In this document: one piece after another, positions 53,645 to 63,817 of the stretch
Position numbering within the stretch: the stretch's first letter is position 1
Layout: every line of letters starts with the position of its first letter
NCBI RefSeq assembly: GCF_014635705.1
Contig: NZ_BMDI01000002.1
Location: forward strand, 558,001 to 622,000
Direction of reading: 5' to 3'
DNA from: Oxalicibacterium faecigallinarum
GTDB taxonomy: Bacteria > Pseudomonadota > Gammaproteobacteria > Burkholderiales > Burkholderiaceae_D
DNA length: 64,000 nt
Notes under the pieces: model-generated
Seen by the model: only the letters and a program-made list of their open reading frames with translations
The model's database searches: none
Told to the model about the DNA's origin: nothing
Made by a program: the position numbers and the translations under genes

Positions 53645-53670
53645 CTGCAAGCCATCTCGGATGGTTGCAG
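53645..53670 (+). other. Hairpin after pbpG
   Basis: CTGCAAGCCATC (53645-53656), loop TCG and GATGGTTGCAG (53660-53670) pair with one bulged A and one G-T pair. There is no T-run, so it may stabilise the 3' end or act with Rho rather than terminate alone. Confidence 0.35.
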
Positions 53671-53821
53671 AATTTCATGACACGCCGATGACGCGTGGAC
53701 AAGATCAAACGCTTTTCTGCTTTCGCCCTGAAGGCGTTTGAGTTCTCCTTTCGCTTGCGTACAATCGCAGCCACTCCGCTTCTGTTTGTGCCGTTTATCT
53801 TTTCGCCAGGCTTCATCCTGT

Positions 53822-54547
53822 ATGCAGTATTTTTCCCGCTTTTTTCCCTTGTCGCCATGCTTCGCTTGCCTTGCACTGATGCTGGCGAGTACCACGGTGC
53901 ATGCAGCGCGCCCGATGGTGACGGATGATGCGCGTGTGGTGGATCCCAAGGCCTGTCAGTTGGAAAGCTGGACGCAGCATAATCGCGGGAATGATGAGTT
54001 CTGGGCACTGCCTGCATGTAACTTCAGCGGTAATCTGGAACTGGCAATAGGCACCGGTCATACACGCTCACCAGACACACGCAGTACCACCGACATGGTC
54101 GTGCAGGGCAAAACCTTGTTTCGCCAGCTCGAAGAAAATGACTGGGGGTGGGGATTGGTTATAGGCGGTACGCGACACGATGACCGCGGACTTGGACGCA
54201 TTGCCAATGATTATTACGCTTACGTACCAGCGACCTTTTCTTTTCGTGACGATCGCATGCTGGTGCATGCCAACCTGGGCTGGCTGCGCGATGGGGAGTT
54301 GAGAACGCAACGCGGCACATGGGGTATTGGTAGCGAATGGCAGCTGACGCCATCGACCTGGTTGATTGGAGAAACTTTCAGTCAGCAAGGCGGGCGACCG
54401 TTCTACCAGCTCGGCGTACGTCGCTGGCTGATTCAGGATCGCGTACAGATCGACGCTACCTACGGCAGTCGTTTTGGATACGACGGCTCGCAGGAACGCT
54501 GGTTCTCGATTGGCTTGCGTTTATTGTCCTTGCCGTTTCTGCCATAA
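53822..54547 (+). CDS. Hypothetical outer-membrane/periplasmic beta-rich protein
   Basis: A 241-residue protein from ATG 53822, with a signal peptide ending near STTVHA. The mature part has alternating aromatic/polar beta-strand patterns (LVHANLGWLRDGELRTQRGT; RWLIQDRVQIDATYGSRFGY) and a final RWFSIGLRLLSLPFLP strand, as in small outer-membrane beta-barrels. Only weak resemblance to transporter-like outer-membrane proteins can be claimed. It stands between pbpG and the IclR gene with no operon partner. Confidence 0.65.
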   Translation: MQYFSRFFPLSPCFACLALMLASTTVHAARPMVTDDARVVDPKACQLESWTQHNRGNDEFWALPACNFSGNLELAIGTGHTRSPDTRSTTDMVVQGKTLFRQLEENDWGWGLVIGGTRHDDRGLGRIANDYYAYVPATFSFRDDRMLVHANLGWLRDGELRTQRGTWGIGSEWQLTPSTWLIGETFSQQGGRPFYQLGVRRWLIQDRVQIDATYGSRFGYDGSQERWFSIGLRLLSLPFLP

Positions 54548-54584
54548 GACAGGGCGCGCTCAGCCCGCAATGCAAAGTGCGCGG

Positions 54585-55385
54585 CTATTGCCGAGATTTA
54601 CCGCTGGGATGACCGTTATAGCCGAGTGCGATGGAAATCTGATGTGCAGTTGCGATCAGGTCATCGAGCCAGGCATCCTGCAAGCGATCGGCTGGTGCCG
54701 AAATGGACAAGCCAGCGATCAGCTTGCCACTATCATCATGAATGCCGGCAGCCATGCAGCGCACACCCAGTTCCAGTTCCTCGTTGTCGCGTGCGTAGCC
54801 AAGCGTGCGGACGCGATCAAGTTCGGCTTCCAGCTTGTCCAGCGTCGTGATCGAATTGTGGTTGTGGCCGGACAGTCCGGTGCGTCTGGCATAAGCTTGT
54901 ACCGCTTTGGACTCATCGACCGAGAGAAACAGTTTGCCGGTTGATGTCAGATGCAGTGGCGCATGACCACCCACGGCACGTACAACCTGCATGCCTGAAC
55001 GCTCGGAGAACGCGCGCTCGACATAAATGATTTCATCGTTCTGTCGTACAGACAGGCTGACCGCCTGATCGGTTTTGCGATGGAGTTCGCGCATCAGATC
55101 AAGGGCGGCATCGCGGACATTCAAACGGCTTTTGACGACATTGCCCAGTTCCAGCAGGCGCATGCCGAGGCGATAGGTGCCATGATCGGAACGATCAACC
55201 AGACGCTTGATGACCAGATCGTTCAGAATGCGATGCGCGGTGGAGGGGTGCAATCCGGTGGTGGCCGCCAGTTCCTTGAGGCTGACCGGATCCGGCTGGA
55301 GGGCAAGGGCATCGAGCAGCGACACCATGCGCTCAATGACTTGAATGGATGTTTTGTCCTGATCTGCAGTGGGAGGTGTGCTCAT
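54585..55385 (-). CDS. IclR family transcriptional regulator
   Basis: A 266-residue regulator. The N-terminal winged helix has LLDALALQPDPVSLKELAAT followed by LHPSTAHRILNDLVIKRLV; the C-terminal effector domain contains VVRAVGGHAPLHLTSTGKLF and ELGVRCMAAGIHDDSGKLI. IclR proteins control catabolic operons; no target operon is directly adjacent, since the upstream neighbour is dgkA. A palindrome 34 bases upstream may be its autoregulatory site. Confidence 0.93.
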   Translation of the reverse strand: MSTPPTADQDKTSIQVIERMVSLLDALALQPDPVSLKELAATTGLHPSTAHRILNDLVIKRLVDRSDHGTYRLGMRLLELGNVVKSRLNVRDAALDLMRELHRKTDQAVSLSVRQNDEIIYVERAFSERSGMQVVRAVGGHAPLHLTSTGKLFLSVDESKAVQAYARRTGLSGHNHNSITTLDKLEAELDRVRTLGYARDNEELELGVRCMAAGIHDDSGKLIAGLSISAPADRLQDAWLDDLIATAHQISIALGYNGHPSGKSRQ

Positions 55386-55418
55386 AATTGGTCTAGGCAG
55401 TACAGTGCCACGTTTATA

Positions 55419-55429
55419 TCACATTGTGA
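55419..55429. promoter_or_regulatory. Palindrome TCACATTGTGA, candidate IclR auto-operator
   Basis: A perfect 11-bp palindrome in AT-rich sequence between the IclR gene (start 55385) and dgkA (start 55614). IclR-family proteins bind similar short palindromes near their own promoters; binding is inferred. Confidence 0.45.
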
Positions 55430-55613
55430 AACATCAGAACAATGCGTAGAACGCGCTTGCTGCAAGGATTGATCTTGACGCCGGCTTCACGGCGGATCGG
55501 TCAGGATGGGCTCCATCCGATTCTTCCTTGCTTGTGCAGAATGCGGCTTGGTTTGATAATCGAACCATCCCTGATTTGTTGCCACGCCTGTGGCCGACTA
55601 CCGGAACCAACCG

Positions 55614-56018
55614 ATGACCCCTGATCAATCCCCGCAGCCTGTCAGTCAATTCAAGAGCAAAAGCGGTTTCCGGCGCATTATTTCTGCACTGGGTTATTCG
55701 CTTGAAGGATTCAGGAGTGCCTGGCGTAACGAACATGCTTTTCGTCAGGAGCTGATGCTGGTGGTTGCGGCTGCCATCATTGCCTTTCTGCTGCCCGTCG
55801 CTGCATGGGAACGCTTGTTGCTGATCGGTGTGTTTGTGCTGGTGCTGGTTGTCGAACTGATCAATTCTGCGATCGAGGCGGTGGTGGATCGTGTTTCTCT
55901 GGAACGTAACCCCTTATCCAAGAACGCCAAGGATTTTGGAAGTGCGGCCGTATTGCTGATGTTGTTACTGGCAGGCGCAACCTGGATCGTGATCCTGTGG
56001 CCATATTTTGTGGCGTGA
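55614..56018 (+). CDS. dgkA: Diacylglycerol kinase, prokaryotic type
   Basis: A 134-residue integral membrane enzyme from ATG 55614. The amphipathic N-terminus (FRRIISALGYSLEGFRSAWR), ELINSAIEAVVDRVSLERNP (catalytic Glu and metal site) and KNAKDFGSAAVLL are diagnostic. It phosphorylates diacylglycerol, recycling the by-product of osmolyte and lipid-head-group transfer. Three TM helices. It ends at a strong terminator shared with the FMN reductase gene. Confidence 0.95.
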   Translation: MTPDQSPQPVSQFKSKSGFRRIISALGYSLEGFRSAWRNEHAFRQELMLVVAAAIIAFLLPVAAWERLLLIGVFVLVLVVELINSAIEAVVDRVSLERNPLSKNAKDFGSAAVLLMLLLAGATWIVILWPYFVA

Positions 56019-56035
56019 TCTTGCGATCAGAAAGC

Positions 56036-56066
56036 AAAAAAGCCGAAGCGATGCTTCGGCTTTTTT
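56036..56066. terminator. Bidirectional intrinsic terminator (dgkA / FMN reductase)
   Basis: AAAAAAGCCGAAGC (56036-56049), loop GAT and GCTTCGGCTTTTTT (56053-56066). Confidence 0.93.
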
Positions 56067-56080
56067 GTTGGCGCGGGCGC

Positions 56081-56641
56081 TCAGGCAGGCAGATGGATGT
56101 TGATCCATTTTTCAAACGCGGCGAGAAACTTGCCGAGAAATTTGAGCGTGCGTTCATCGCTCAGTTGACCCTTGTCATCGAGCAGCTTGTCGATGGTGCC
56201 CAGATAGACTTCAGGCTGCGCCAGTGTCGGCATGTTGACGTTGACCAGCACCTGACGCAGGTGATGGCTGGCGCCGAAGCCGCCCGTCGCACCGATCGAT
56301 GCGCTGGCAATCGCCGCTGGTTTGCCCATCAGAATGCCCTGACCGTAAGGACGTGAGGCGATGTCCACGGCGTTCTTCAGCACGCCGGGAATCGAGCGGT
56401 TGTATTCCGGCGTGAGAAACAGCACGGCATCGTTCTCGCCGATCTTGTTGCGGAAGTCGACCACGGTCTGTGGCGGATTGGCTTCCCAGTCCTGACTGAA
56501 ATGCGGCAGATCGGCGATCTCGATGATGCGCAGTTTCAGGGTTGGCGGCGCGATGGCGATGAGCGCTTCCGCCACTTTACGGTTGTACGAATCCTTGCGC
56601 AGGCTGCCGACGATGACGGCGACGTTACGGGTTTGGCTCAT
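56081..56641 (-). CDS. NAD(P)H-dependent FMN reductase (ChrR/YieF-like quinone reductase)
   Basis: A 186-residue flavodoxin-like protein. VIVGSLRKDSYNRKVAEAL is the FMN phosphate loop, and LFLTPEYNRSIPGVLKNAVD with SRPYGQGILMGKPAAI match the ChrR/YieF group, which reduces quinones, chromate or nitro compounds and limits oxidative stress. It sits 93 bases downstream of the aldo-keto reductase gene on the minus strand; shared transcription is possible. Confidence 0.9.
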   Translation of the reverse strand: MSQTRNVAVIVGSLRKDSYNRKVAEALIAIAPPTLKLRIIEIADLPHFSQDWEANPPQTVVDFRNKIGENDAVLFLTPEYNRSIPGVLKNAVDIASRPYGQGILMGKPAAIASASIGATGGFGASHHLRQVLVNVNMPTLAQPEVYLGTIDKLLDDKGQLSDERTLKFLGKFLAAFEKWINIHLPA

Positions 56642-56734
56642 GGTGTTCCTTTTCGAAGTGGTCGATAAAGAGGGTTGTCGTGGCTTTAGGACATTACCAG
56701 ATTGTCTGCATGTGAATCGATGTGATAGCGCACA

Positions 56735-57784
56735 TTATGGTGCCGGATTGGGATGACGCGCATGAATGGCATCGATGGCTGCCAGCACGTCGGCACTGAG
56801 CGTCAGATCGATACTCGCCAGATTGCGTTCGAGTTGATGCAGCGTGGTGGCACCGATGATATTGCTGGTCAGAAAAGGACGGCTGTTCACATACGCCAGC
56901 GCCATTTGTGCCGGGTCAAGTCCGTGCTCTTTTGCGAGTTCTGCGTAAGCAGCAATGGCTTTGGTGGCATGTTCATTGGTATAGCGCACGAAGCGGCTGA
57001 AGAGCGTCAGTCGGCCATCGGCAGGACGCGCATTGTTCAGGTATTTGCCCGACAGTGTGCCAAACGCCAGCGGCGAATACGCCAACAGGCCAACCTGCTC
57101 GCGATGACTGAATTCGGAAAGACCGATTTCAAAACTGCGATTGAGCAGGTTGTAAGGGTTCTGGATGCTGACGATGCGCGGCAGATTCAGTTGTTCCGAC
57201 GCACGCAGGAACTGTGCAATACCCCATGGTGTTTCATTCGACACACCGATATGGCGAATCTTGCCTGCCTTCACAAACTCGGCCAGCACACTCAAGGTCT
57301 CTTCGATTGGCGTGGTGTCTTCCTCGCCATGATGCCTATAGTCACGAGCGCCAAAGATATTGACGGTGCGATCCGGCCAGTGCAATTGATAAAGATCGAT
57401 GTAATCGGTTTGCAGGCGTTCCAGATTGCCGTGCAGCGCTTCGGTCAGGCCACGACGGTCCAGGCGGGAATACCCATTGCGAATGTGCTGCGGATTGTGC
57501 GCCATGCGCGCCGGACCTGTTGCCTTGGTAGCGAGGATGATCTTGTCGCGCTTGCCGCTTTTCTTCAACCAGGTGCCCAGATAGCGCTCGGTCAATCCTT
57601 GTGTTTCCGGTTTGGGCGGTACCGGATACATTTCTGCAGCATCGACCAGATTGACACCCGCATCGAGCGCCATATCGAGTTGCGCATGGGCATCTGATTC
57701 GGAATTCTGCTCGCCCCAGGTCATGGTGCCCAGTGCGATGGTGCTGACGCGCAAATCGGTGCGGCCAAGTGGATGGTATTGCAT
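56735..57784 (-). CDS. NADP(H)-dependent aldo-keto reductase (Tas-like)
   Basis: A 349-residue (alpha/beta)8-barrel. MQYHPLGRTDLRVSTIALGT and the catalytic tetrad region NLVDAAEMYPVPPKPETQG (Asp, Tyr), ILATK (Lys) and LYQLHWPDR (His) are conserved. Length and the PPKPETQGLTERYLGTWL block match E. coli Tas. It reduces carbonyls with NADPH. It diverges from sbp with a 301-base gap. Confidence 0.92.
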   Translation of the reverse strand: MQYHPLGRTDLRVSTIALGTMTWGEQNSESDAHAQLDMALDAGVNLVDAAEMYPVPPKPETQGLTERYLGTWLKKSGKRDKIILATKATGPARMAHNPQHIRNGYSRLDRRGLTEALHGNLERLQTDYIDLYQLHWPDRTVNIFGARDYRHHGEEDTTPIEETLSVLAEFVKAGKIRHIGVSNETPWGIAQFLRASEQLNLPRIVSIQNPYNLLNRSFEIGLSEFSHREQVGLLAYSPLAFGTLSGKYLNNARPADGRLTLFSRFVRYTNEHATKAIAAYAELAKEHGLDPAQMALAYVNSRPFLTSNIIGATTLHQLERNLASIDLTLSADVLAAIDAIHARHPNPAP

Positions 57785-58085
57785 GCGTGCTCCTGTTGCT
57801 AAAGCGAAAACGGAAGCGCTTCAGTCTATCAATAATTGCCAATGCAGGCACAGCAGGGTTTTACGCACCATATGCGGCGCGCATCTAAGACATCTTCGTC
57901 ATATCGATATGCGCGATTCAAGTAGTTCGCAATTTGTGCCCTTGATATGCATGCGTTATGCGTAAAACGGATAAGCAACCGCGAAACAATTCGTTCTGTT
58001 TTTTTTTACGCCCCCGTAATCTCCATCCTCAACAAGCCAACGGTTTGTATTCGCTAAGTTACTTAGTTACTGCTCAGGGGAAAAC
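57785..58085. other. 301-base divergent intergenic region, aldo-keto reductase / sbp
   Basis: No gene is supported. A T-rich tract (about 57999-58008) and a short dyad, CTAAG-TTA-CTTAG (58054-58066), lie before sbp. The dyad is 20 bases before the ATG and could be part of a LysR-type (CysB- or SsuR-like) control site; no such regulator is in the window. Confidence 0.4.
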
Positions 58086-59090
58086 ATGTTGCTCAAGAAA
58101 TTGGTTGGAAGTGCTCTGGCACTCGCATTGATTGCACCAGTGGTGCATGCAAAGGAAGTTTCGTTGTTGAACGTTTCGTACGACCCGACACGTGAACTGT
58201 ATCAAGAATTCAACAAGGCCTTTGCCAAGGAATGGAAAGCCAAGACCGGTGACGATCTGAAGATCCGTACCTCGCACGGCGGTTCCGGCAAGCAAGGTCG
58301 CTCGGTCATCGATGGTCTGGAAGCAGACGTTGTGACGCTGGCACTGGCTTATGACATCGACGCGATTGCCGACAAGGGCCTGCTCGCAAAAGACTGGCAA
58401 AAACGCCTGCCGCACAACAGCTCGCCTTATACCTCGACCATCGTGTTTCTGGTCCGTAAAGGCAATCCGAAAGGCATCAAGGACTGGAACGATCTGGTGA
58501 AACCAGGCGTTGCCGTCATCACGCCAAATCCGAAAACTTCGGGTGGCGCTCGCTGGAACCACTTGGCAGCATGGTTGTACGCATTGAAACAACCGGGCGG
58601 CAATGAAGCCAAGGCCACCGATTTCATCAGCAAGCTGTACAAGAACGTGCCTGTTCTGGATTCCGGTGCACGTGGTGCAACCACCACCTTCGTTGAACGC
58701 GGTATCGGCGACGTGTTGCTGGCATGGGAAAACGAAGCGATCCTGGCAATCAAGGAACTCGGCCCGGACAAGGTTGAAATCGTTGCCCCTAGCGTCAGTA
58801 TTCTGGCCGAACCACCAGTGACCGTTGTCGACAAGACTGTCGATCGTCGTGGTACCCGTGAAGTTGCCGAAGCCTACCTGAAGTACTTGTACTCGACTGA
58901 AGGTCAGGAACTGGCAGCACAGAACTACTACCGTCCTATCGACACCAAAGTGGCAGCCAAGTATGCATCTCAGTTTCCAAAACTGAAGCTGTACACGATC
59001 GAAGACGTCGGTGGCTGGACCAAGGCACAGAAAGATCACTTCTCGGACGGCGGTGTGTTCGACAAGATCTATCAACCAGGTTCGAAGTAA
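58086..59090 (+). CDS. sbp: Sulfate ABC transporter substrate-binding protein
   Basis: A 334-residue periplasmic binding protein with signal peptide ending VVHA (about residue 22). [20 protein letters not shown] and [20 protein letters not shown] (sulfate-binding loop), with [18 protein letters not shown], are diagnostic of Sbp/CysP. AGGGG precedes the ATG. The matching permease and ATPase (cysTWA) are not in the window. It leads directly into ssuE (60 bases), so it is probably induced together with sulfonate uptake under sulfate limitation. Confidence 0.95.
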   Translation: MLLKKLVGSALALALIAPVVHAKEVSLLNVSYDPTRELYQEFNKAFAKEWKAKTGDDLKIRTSHGGSGKQGRSVIDGLEADVVTLALAYDIDAIADKGLLAKDWQKRLPHNSSPYTSTIVFLVRKGNPKGIKDWNDLVKPGVAVITPNPKTSGGARWNHLAAWLYALKQPGGNEAKATDFISKLYKNVPVLDSGARGATTTFVERGIGDVLLAWENEAILAIKELGPDKVEIVAPSVSILAEPPVTVVDKTVDRRGTREVAEAYLKYLYSTEGQELAAQNYYRPIDTKVAAKYASQFPKLKLYTIEDVGGWTKAQKDHFSDGGVFDKIYQPGSK

Positions 59091-59150
59091 TTGATTGTTG
59101 TCCGTATCGTCATCGATATCACGACATCGTTTTAAAGCTGAAAGAAGTAA

Positions 59151-59744
59151 ATGAACATCTTGTTGCTCGCGGGTAGTCCGTCTACACCATCGCGTTCTAC
59201 CCGTCTGCTGCATCATGTTGGCGAACGACTGGCATCACTCGGCCACCGCTATGTGAAGCTGCATGTGCGTGATCTGCCTGCGCAGTCACTGATCCATGCA
59301 GACTTTGCCGATCCCGTGCTGAAGTCGGCACGGCAGCAGGTGGCAGAAGCAGATGCCGTCGTCATCGCCACCCCGGTTTACAAGGCAGCCTACAGTGGCA
59401 TCCTCAAGGCCTTTCTCGATCTGTTGCCACAGGATGGCCTGAAGGGAAAGCTGGTCTTGCCGATTGCAACTGGGGGCAGTCAGTCACACATGCTGGCGCT
59501 GGATTACGGTCTGCGTCCGGTGTTATCGGCACTCGATGCGCGGCATGTTTTGCCCAGCATCTACGCCACCGAACAACAAATCAACTGGTCGGCCGAAAGC
59601 GGGCTGATCATTGATCCGCTCATTGCGCAACGTGTCAGTGACGGTATCGAGAACTTGTCGTCCAGTCTGGCGGCAATTCGTGAAACGGCAGCAGTCAATG
59701 GATTCGATCCGATTCCATTCTCTGCTGTGCGCTGTAGCGTTTGA
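59151..59744 (+). CDS. ssuE: NAD(P)H-dependent FMN reductase for sulfonate desulfonation
   Basis: A 197-residue flavodoxin-like reductase. LLLAGSPSTPSRSTRLLHHV binds FMN, and VIATPVYKAAYSGILKAFLD matches SsuE. It supplies FMNH2 to the monooxygenase SsuD. It is the second gene of the sulfur-scavenging operon, with a 151-base gap before ssuA that shows no strong terminator. Confidence 0.93.
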   Translation: MNILLLAGSPSTPSRSTRLLHHVGERLASLGHRYVKLHVRDLPAQSLIHADFADPVLKSARQQVAEADAVVIATPVYKAAYSGILKAFLDLLPQDGLKGKLVLPIATGGSQSHMLALDYGLRPVLSALDARHVLPSIYATEQQINWSAESGLIIDPLIAQRVSDGIENLSSSLAAIRETAAVNGFDPIPFSAVRCSV

Positions 59745-59895
59745 CGCCAGACTGCGGCTGGCAAGCCGTCGACTAGTACGAACTGACTGTTGCTGAGTCG
59801 TTCACTGTCGTAGTTCATCAACCCGGTCCTGAAAGAACGGCATTGCGATGCTGGTGGGATCGCTTTTTCTGAAATTTTGCATCAGGAGAATCGGT

Positions 59896-60873
59896 ATGTC
59901 GGATCACAATGAAAAACACGCCGCACGTCGCCGCACACTGGCCTATCTGTCGGCCGCTGGTCTGGGTGCACTGACGGCAGGTCTACCAACGCTGGCGGCC
60001 GCGCAAAGCAAGGTGCTGCGCATCGGTTATCAGAAGTACGGCACGCTGGTGATCCTCAAGGGACGCGGCACGCTGGAAAAACGCTTTGCCTCGGAAGGCA
60101 TTGAGATCAAATGGACCGAGTTCACTGCCGGCCCTGCACTGCTTGAAGGTTTGAATGTCGGCAGCATCGACTTCGGTGTCGCAGGTGAAGCGCCACCGAT
60201 CTTTGCGCAGGCTGCCGGCGCTGATCTGGTGTACGTCGGTAATGAACCGCCATCGCCAACCAGCGAAGCCATCATCGTGCCAAAGAATTCCACGATCAAG
60301 ACTGTGGCAGAGCTCAAAGGCAAGAAGGTTGCACTCAATCGCGGCTCTAACGTCCATTACCTTTGGGTCAAAGCGCTTGAACGTGCCGGCCTTGAATACA
60401 AGGATGTCCAGACTCTGTTCCTCGCACCTGCCGATGCGCGTGCGGCCTTCGAGCGTGGCAGTCTGGATGCGTGGGTGATCTGGGACCCTTTCCTCGCCGC
60501 CGCCGAAAAACAGATCGGTGCACGTGTGCTGGAAGATGGCACAGGACTGGTTGCCAATCACCAGTTCTTCCTCGCCTCGCGCAGCTATGCGGAGAAAAAT
60601 CCCAGGCTGCTCGCCATCCTGCTGGAGGAACTCGACAAGATTGATCAGTGGGGTGCCAGGAACCTGAAGGAAGTCGCCACCATTTTGGCCGAACAAACCG
60701 GCCTTGATTATCCGACCGTGGAACTGGCTGCCAAACGCTACTCATACGGCGTCAAACCGGTGTCGCCCCAAGTCATTGCAGAACAGCAAAAGATCGCTGA
60801 TGTGTTCGCTGATCTCAAACTGATTCCCAAGAAAATCAATGTCAGGGATGCGGTGCTCGCCACCAAGCCCTGA
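59896..60873 (+). CDS. ssuA: Aliphatic sulfonate ABC transporter substrate-binding protein
   Basis: A 325-residue periplasmic protein from ATG 59896, six bases after AGGAGA. The signal peptide has a twin-Arg-like stretch (RRRTLAYLSAAG), possibly Tat-dependent. The binding domain opens with LRIGYQKYGTLVILKGRGTL, and SKVL...TAGPALLEGLNVGSIDF fits SsuA. It delivers alkanesulfonates to SsuC/SsuB. Confidence 0.93.
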   Translation: MSDHNEKHAARRRTLAYLSAAGLGALTAGLPTLAAAQSKVLRIGYQKYGTLVILKGRGTLEKRFASEGIEIKWTEFTAGPALLEGLNVGSIDFGVAGEAPPIFAQAAGADLVYVGNEPPSPTSEAIIVPKNSTIKTVAELKGKKVALNRGSNVHYLWVKALERAGLEYKDVQTLFLAPADARAAFERGSLDAWVIWDPFLAAAEKQIGARVLEDGTGLVANHQFFLASRSYAEKNPRLLAILLEELDKIDQWGARNLKEVATILAEQTGLDYPTVELAAKRYSYGVKPVSPQVIAEQQKIADVFADLKLIPKKINVRDAVLATKP

Positions 60874-60940
60874 TCCACGAAACCACGAAAATGTCGTCGA
60901 CCACGCCTGAAGAGGTGGCGACGCACCGCAAGGAGTGCAC

Positions 60941-62095
60941 ATGAGTCTGAACGTATTCTGGTTTATTCCAACCCACGGTGACAGCCGCTACCTTGGCACC
61001 TCCAAGGGCGCTCGGCAGGTCGATTTTGATTACATGAAGCAGGTTGCCGTCGCTGCCGATACGCTCGGCTATGACGGCGTGTTGCTGCCTACCGGCCGCT
61101 CCTGCGAAGATGCCTGGGTGACCGCATCGAGCCTGATCGGCGAGACTAGGAAACTCAAGTTCCTGGTCGCTATCCGTCCGGGTTTGAGTACGCCGGGTCT
61201 GGCGGTGCGCATGGCAGCAACCTTTGATCGACTGTCCAAAGGCCGTCTGTTGATCAACGTCGTGACTGGCGGTGATCAGGCCGAGCTGGAAGCGGATGGC
61301 TTGTGGGCATCACATGCAGATCGTTATGAAATCTCGTCGGAATTTTTGAAAGTCTGGCGTGCCTCGCTGGCCGGTGAGGGCGGTGATGCTGGTTTTGATT
61401 TTGATGGCAAGCACATCAAGGTCAAAGGTGCGAAGACGCTGTATCCATCCATTCAGAAACCCTATCCGCCGCTGTACTTTGGCGGCTCATCGCCGGCCGC
61501 GCACGAGTTGGCAGCCGAGCAGGTCGACGTGTATCTGACATGGGGTGAGCCACCGGCAGCGGTGGCAGAAAAGATTGCCGACATCCGTGCACGTGCGGCC
61601 AAGCGTGGCCGCACCGTCAAGTTTGGTATTCGTCTGCACGTGATCGTGCGCGAAACCAATGAGGAAGCATGGCGCGATGCAGATGAACTGATCAAGTACG
61701 TCGATGATGACCTGATCAAGCGCGCGCAGGCTTCCTTCTCCAAGATGGATTCCGAAGGTCAGCGCCGCATGGCCGCGCTGCATGGCGGTAACAAGGACAA
61801 GCTCGAAGTCTCGCCAAATTTGTGGGCCGGTGTCGGTCTGGTACGGGGTGGCGCGGGAACGGCCTTGGTGGGCGATGCCGAGACTGTCGCGGCGCGCATG
61901 CAGGAATATGCCGACTTGGGCATCGAGACCTTCATTCTGTCCGGTTATCCGCATCTGGAAGAGTCGTATCGCTTCGCAGAACTGGTCTTCCCGTTGCTCG
62001 GCAAGGGCAAGGACAGGGCGGATGAACCGACGCTGACCGGCCCGTTTGGCGAAGTGATTTCCAACGATATCCTGCCCAAGGTTTCGGCAAGCTGA
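60941..62095 (+). CDS. ssuD: FMNH2-dependent alkanesulfonate monooxygenase
   Basis: A 384-residue luciferase-fold enzyme from ATG 60941, with AAGGAG eight bases before. [40 protein letters not shown] (Cys conserved), [20 protein letters not shown] and [20 protein letters not shown] are SsuD signatures. It uses FMNH2 and O2 to split sulfonates into aldehyde and sulfite. Works with SsuE. Confidence 0.96.
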   Translation: MSLNVFWFIPTHGDSRYLGTSKGARQVDFDYMKQVAVAADTLGYDGVLLPTGRSCEDAWVTASSLIGETRKLKFLVAIRPGLSTPGLAVRMAATFDRLSKGRLLINVVTGGDQAELEADGLWASHADRYEISSEFLKVWRASLAGEGGDAGFDFDGKHIKVKGAKTLYPSIQKPYPPLYFGGSSPAAHELAAEQVDVYLTWGEPPAAVAEKIADIRARAAKRGRTVKFGIRLHVIVRETNEEAWRDADELIKYVDDDLIKRAQASFSKMDSEGQRRMAALHGGNKDKLEVSPNLWAGVGLVRGGAGTALVGDAETVAARMQEYADLGIETFILSGYPHLEESYRFAELVFPLLGKGKDRADEPTLTGPFGEVISNDILPKVSAS

Positions 62096-62106
62096 GGAGT
62101 GAATGC

Positions 62107-62940
62107 ATGAGTGCCGTACTTTCCAATACCGGCGTCGATGACGCCCAGCAACTCAAGCGACCGGTTTCCTCCTGGCGTTCGTCTTCATGGTCACGCGTCG
62201 TACCGTGGATCGTGCCGTTTGTCCTGATTGCCGTCTGGCAGATTGCTTCCCAAGTGGGCTGGCTGTCGAGCCGCATCTTGCCGGAGCCGTGGGCAGTTGC
62301 CAAGGCAGCGTGGGCACTCGCCGTCTCGGGTGAATTGTGGACGCACGTACAAGTCAGTCTGGGACGCGCTGTCACTGCATTTGCGGTTGGTGGCGGTCTG
62401 GGTCTGACGCTGGGTCTGCTGACGGGCACCTTCCGTACGGCGGAGACCTTGCTGGATACGACTTTGCAGATGATCCGCAACATTCCGGCGCTGGCACTGA
62501 TTCCGCTGGTCATCTTGTGGTTCGGCATCGAGGAAACCGCGAAGATTTTTCTCGTTGCACTCGGGGTGTTCTTTCCCGTGTATCTGAATACCTTTCACGG
62601 CATCCGTTCGGTCGATAAAGGATTGATCGAAATGGCCAAGAGCTATGGCTTGTCCGGCTGGCCTTTGTATCGTGACGTGATCCTGCCAGGCGCCTTGCCA
62701 TCGATTCTGGTCGGCGTGCGTTTTTCGCTCGGACTGGTCTGGGTGTTGTTGATCGTCGCAGAAACCATTTCTGCGCAATCCGGTATTGGCTACATGACGA
62801 TGAATGCGCGGGAATTTCTGCAGACCGATATCGTACTGGTCGGCATCCTGCTCTACGCCTTGCTGGGCAAGCTGGCGGACGTGGTGTCGCGCCTGCTGGA
62901 ACGGTACTGGTTGCGTTGGCATCCCGGTTATCGTCATTAA
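62107..62940 (+). CDS. ssuC: Aliphatic sulfonate ABC transporter permease
   Basis: A 277-residue inner-membrane permease with about six TM helices. The EAA loop is KGLIEMAKSYGLSGWPLYRD followed by VILPGALPSILVGVRF, as in SsuC/TauC. A 30-residue cytoplasmic N-terminal tail precedes TM1. It starts 11 bases after the ssuD stop. Confidence 0.95.
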   Translation: MSAVLSNTGVDDAQQLKRPVSSWRSSSWSRVVPWIVPFVLIAVWQIASQVGWLSSRILPEPWAVAKAAWALAVSGELWTHVQVSLGRAVTAFAVGGGLGLTLGLLTGTFRTAETLLDTTLQMIRNIPALALIPLVILWFGIEETAKIFLVALGVFFPVYLNTFHGIRSVDKGLIEMAKSYGLSGWPLYRDVILPGALPSILVGVRFSLGLVWVLLIVAETISAQSGIGYMTMNAREFLQTDIVLVGILLYALLGKLADVVSRLLERYWLRWHPGYRH

Positions 62941-62949
62941 GGAATTGTC

Positions 62950-63768
62950 ATGTCCAGTCAATTGAAACAAGCGGTCGGTACAGGCAAGCGCGGTATTCGT
63001 GTTGCCATCAAGAGCCTGTACAAGTCGTACAACGGGCGCGACGTACTGAAGTCGGTCGATCTGAACATCGAACCGGGCGAATTTGTCGCTGTGGTCGGTC
63101 GCAGCGGTTGCGGCAAGAGCACCTTGCTGCGCCTGATCGCGGAACTTGAAAATGGCGATCGCGGCACGCTGCAGTTTGGCGAAAACGGCCAGCGTCCCGA
63201 GACCCGCATCATGTTCCAGGATTCGCGTTTGCTGCCGTGGAAGCGCGTGCTCGATAACGTCGCTCTCGGTTTGTCGCACAAGGAAGATGCACGCAAGTCC
63301 TTGCGCCAGGTCGGTCTGGAAGACCGCGCTGGCGAATGGCCTGCCGTGCTGTCCGGCGGGCAGCGTCAGCGTGTCGCTCTGGCGCGCGCACTGGTCCACG
63401 ACCCGGAATTGCTGTTGCTGGACGAACCGCTGGGTGCACTCGACGCGTTGACACGGATCGAGATGCAGCAACTGATCGAATCGTTGTGGCAAGCGCGTGG
63501 CTTTACCGCCTTGCTGGTCACGCACGATGTGCAGGAAGCGATTGCGCTCGCCGATCGTGTGGTCCTGATCGAAGACGGGCGGATCACGCTCGACGAACAG
63601 ATTCCACTGGCACGTCCAAGGGCACGCGGCAACCTGACCTTTGCACAACTGGAAGAGCGGATTCTGTCGCGCGTCCTGCAGCAACCGGCTTCGGCCAATG
63701 ACCCGGATGCCTCGCTTGGCGATGTGTCCCTGCTCAAGGCCGTTAATCAATTTGCCTGGGCAGTCTAG
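62950..63768 (+). CDS. ssuB: Aliphatic sulfonate ABC transporter ATP-binding protein
   Basis: A 272-residue ABC ATPase: Walker [22 protein letters not shown]-loop [20 protein letters not shown], signature [20 protein letters not shown] and Walker [17 protein letters not shown]. The LLPW segment is typical of the SsuB/TauB group. It energises SsuC and starts nine bases after it. Confidence 0.96.
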   Translation: MSSQLKQAVGTGKRGIRVAIKSLYKSYNGRDVLKSVDLNIEPGEFVAVVGRSGCGKSTLLRLIAELENGDRGTLQFGENGQRPETRIMFQDSRLLPWKRVLDNVALGLSHKEDARKSLRQVGLEDRAGEWPAVLSGGQRQRVALARALVHDPELLLLDEPLGALDALTRIEMQQLIESLWQARGFTALLVTHDVQEAIALADRVVLIEDGRITLDEQIPLARPRARGNLTFAQLEERILSRVLQQPASANDPDASLGDVSLLKAVNQFAWAV

Positions 63769-63817
63769 AACCATTCAGGCAAATCATTTTCATCATCATC
63801 GTCAACAAGGAACATCA

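Noticed and set aside
62191-63774. Long open frame antisense to ssuC and ssuB
   Set aside because: Both sense genes are complete and recognised, and the antisense frame has no motifs.
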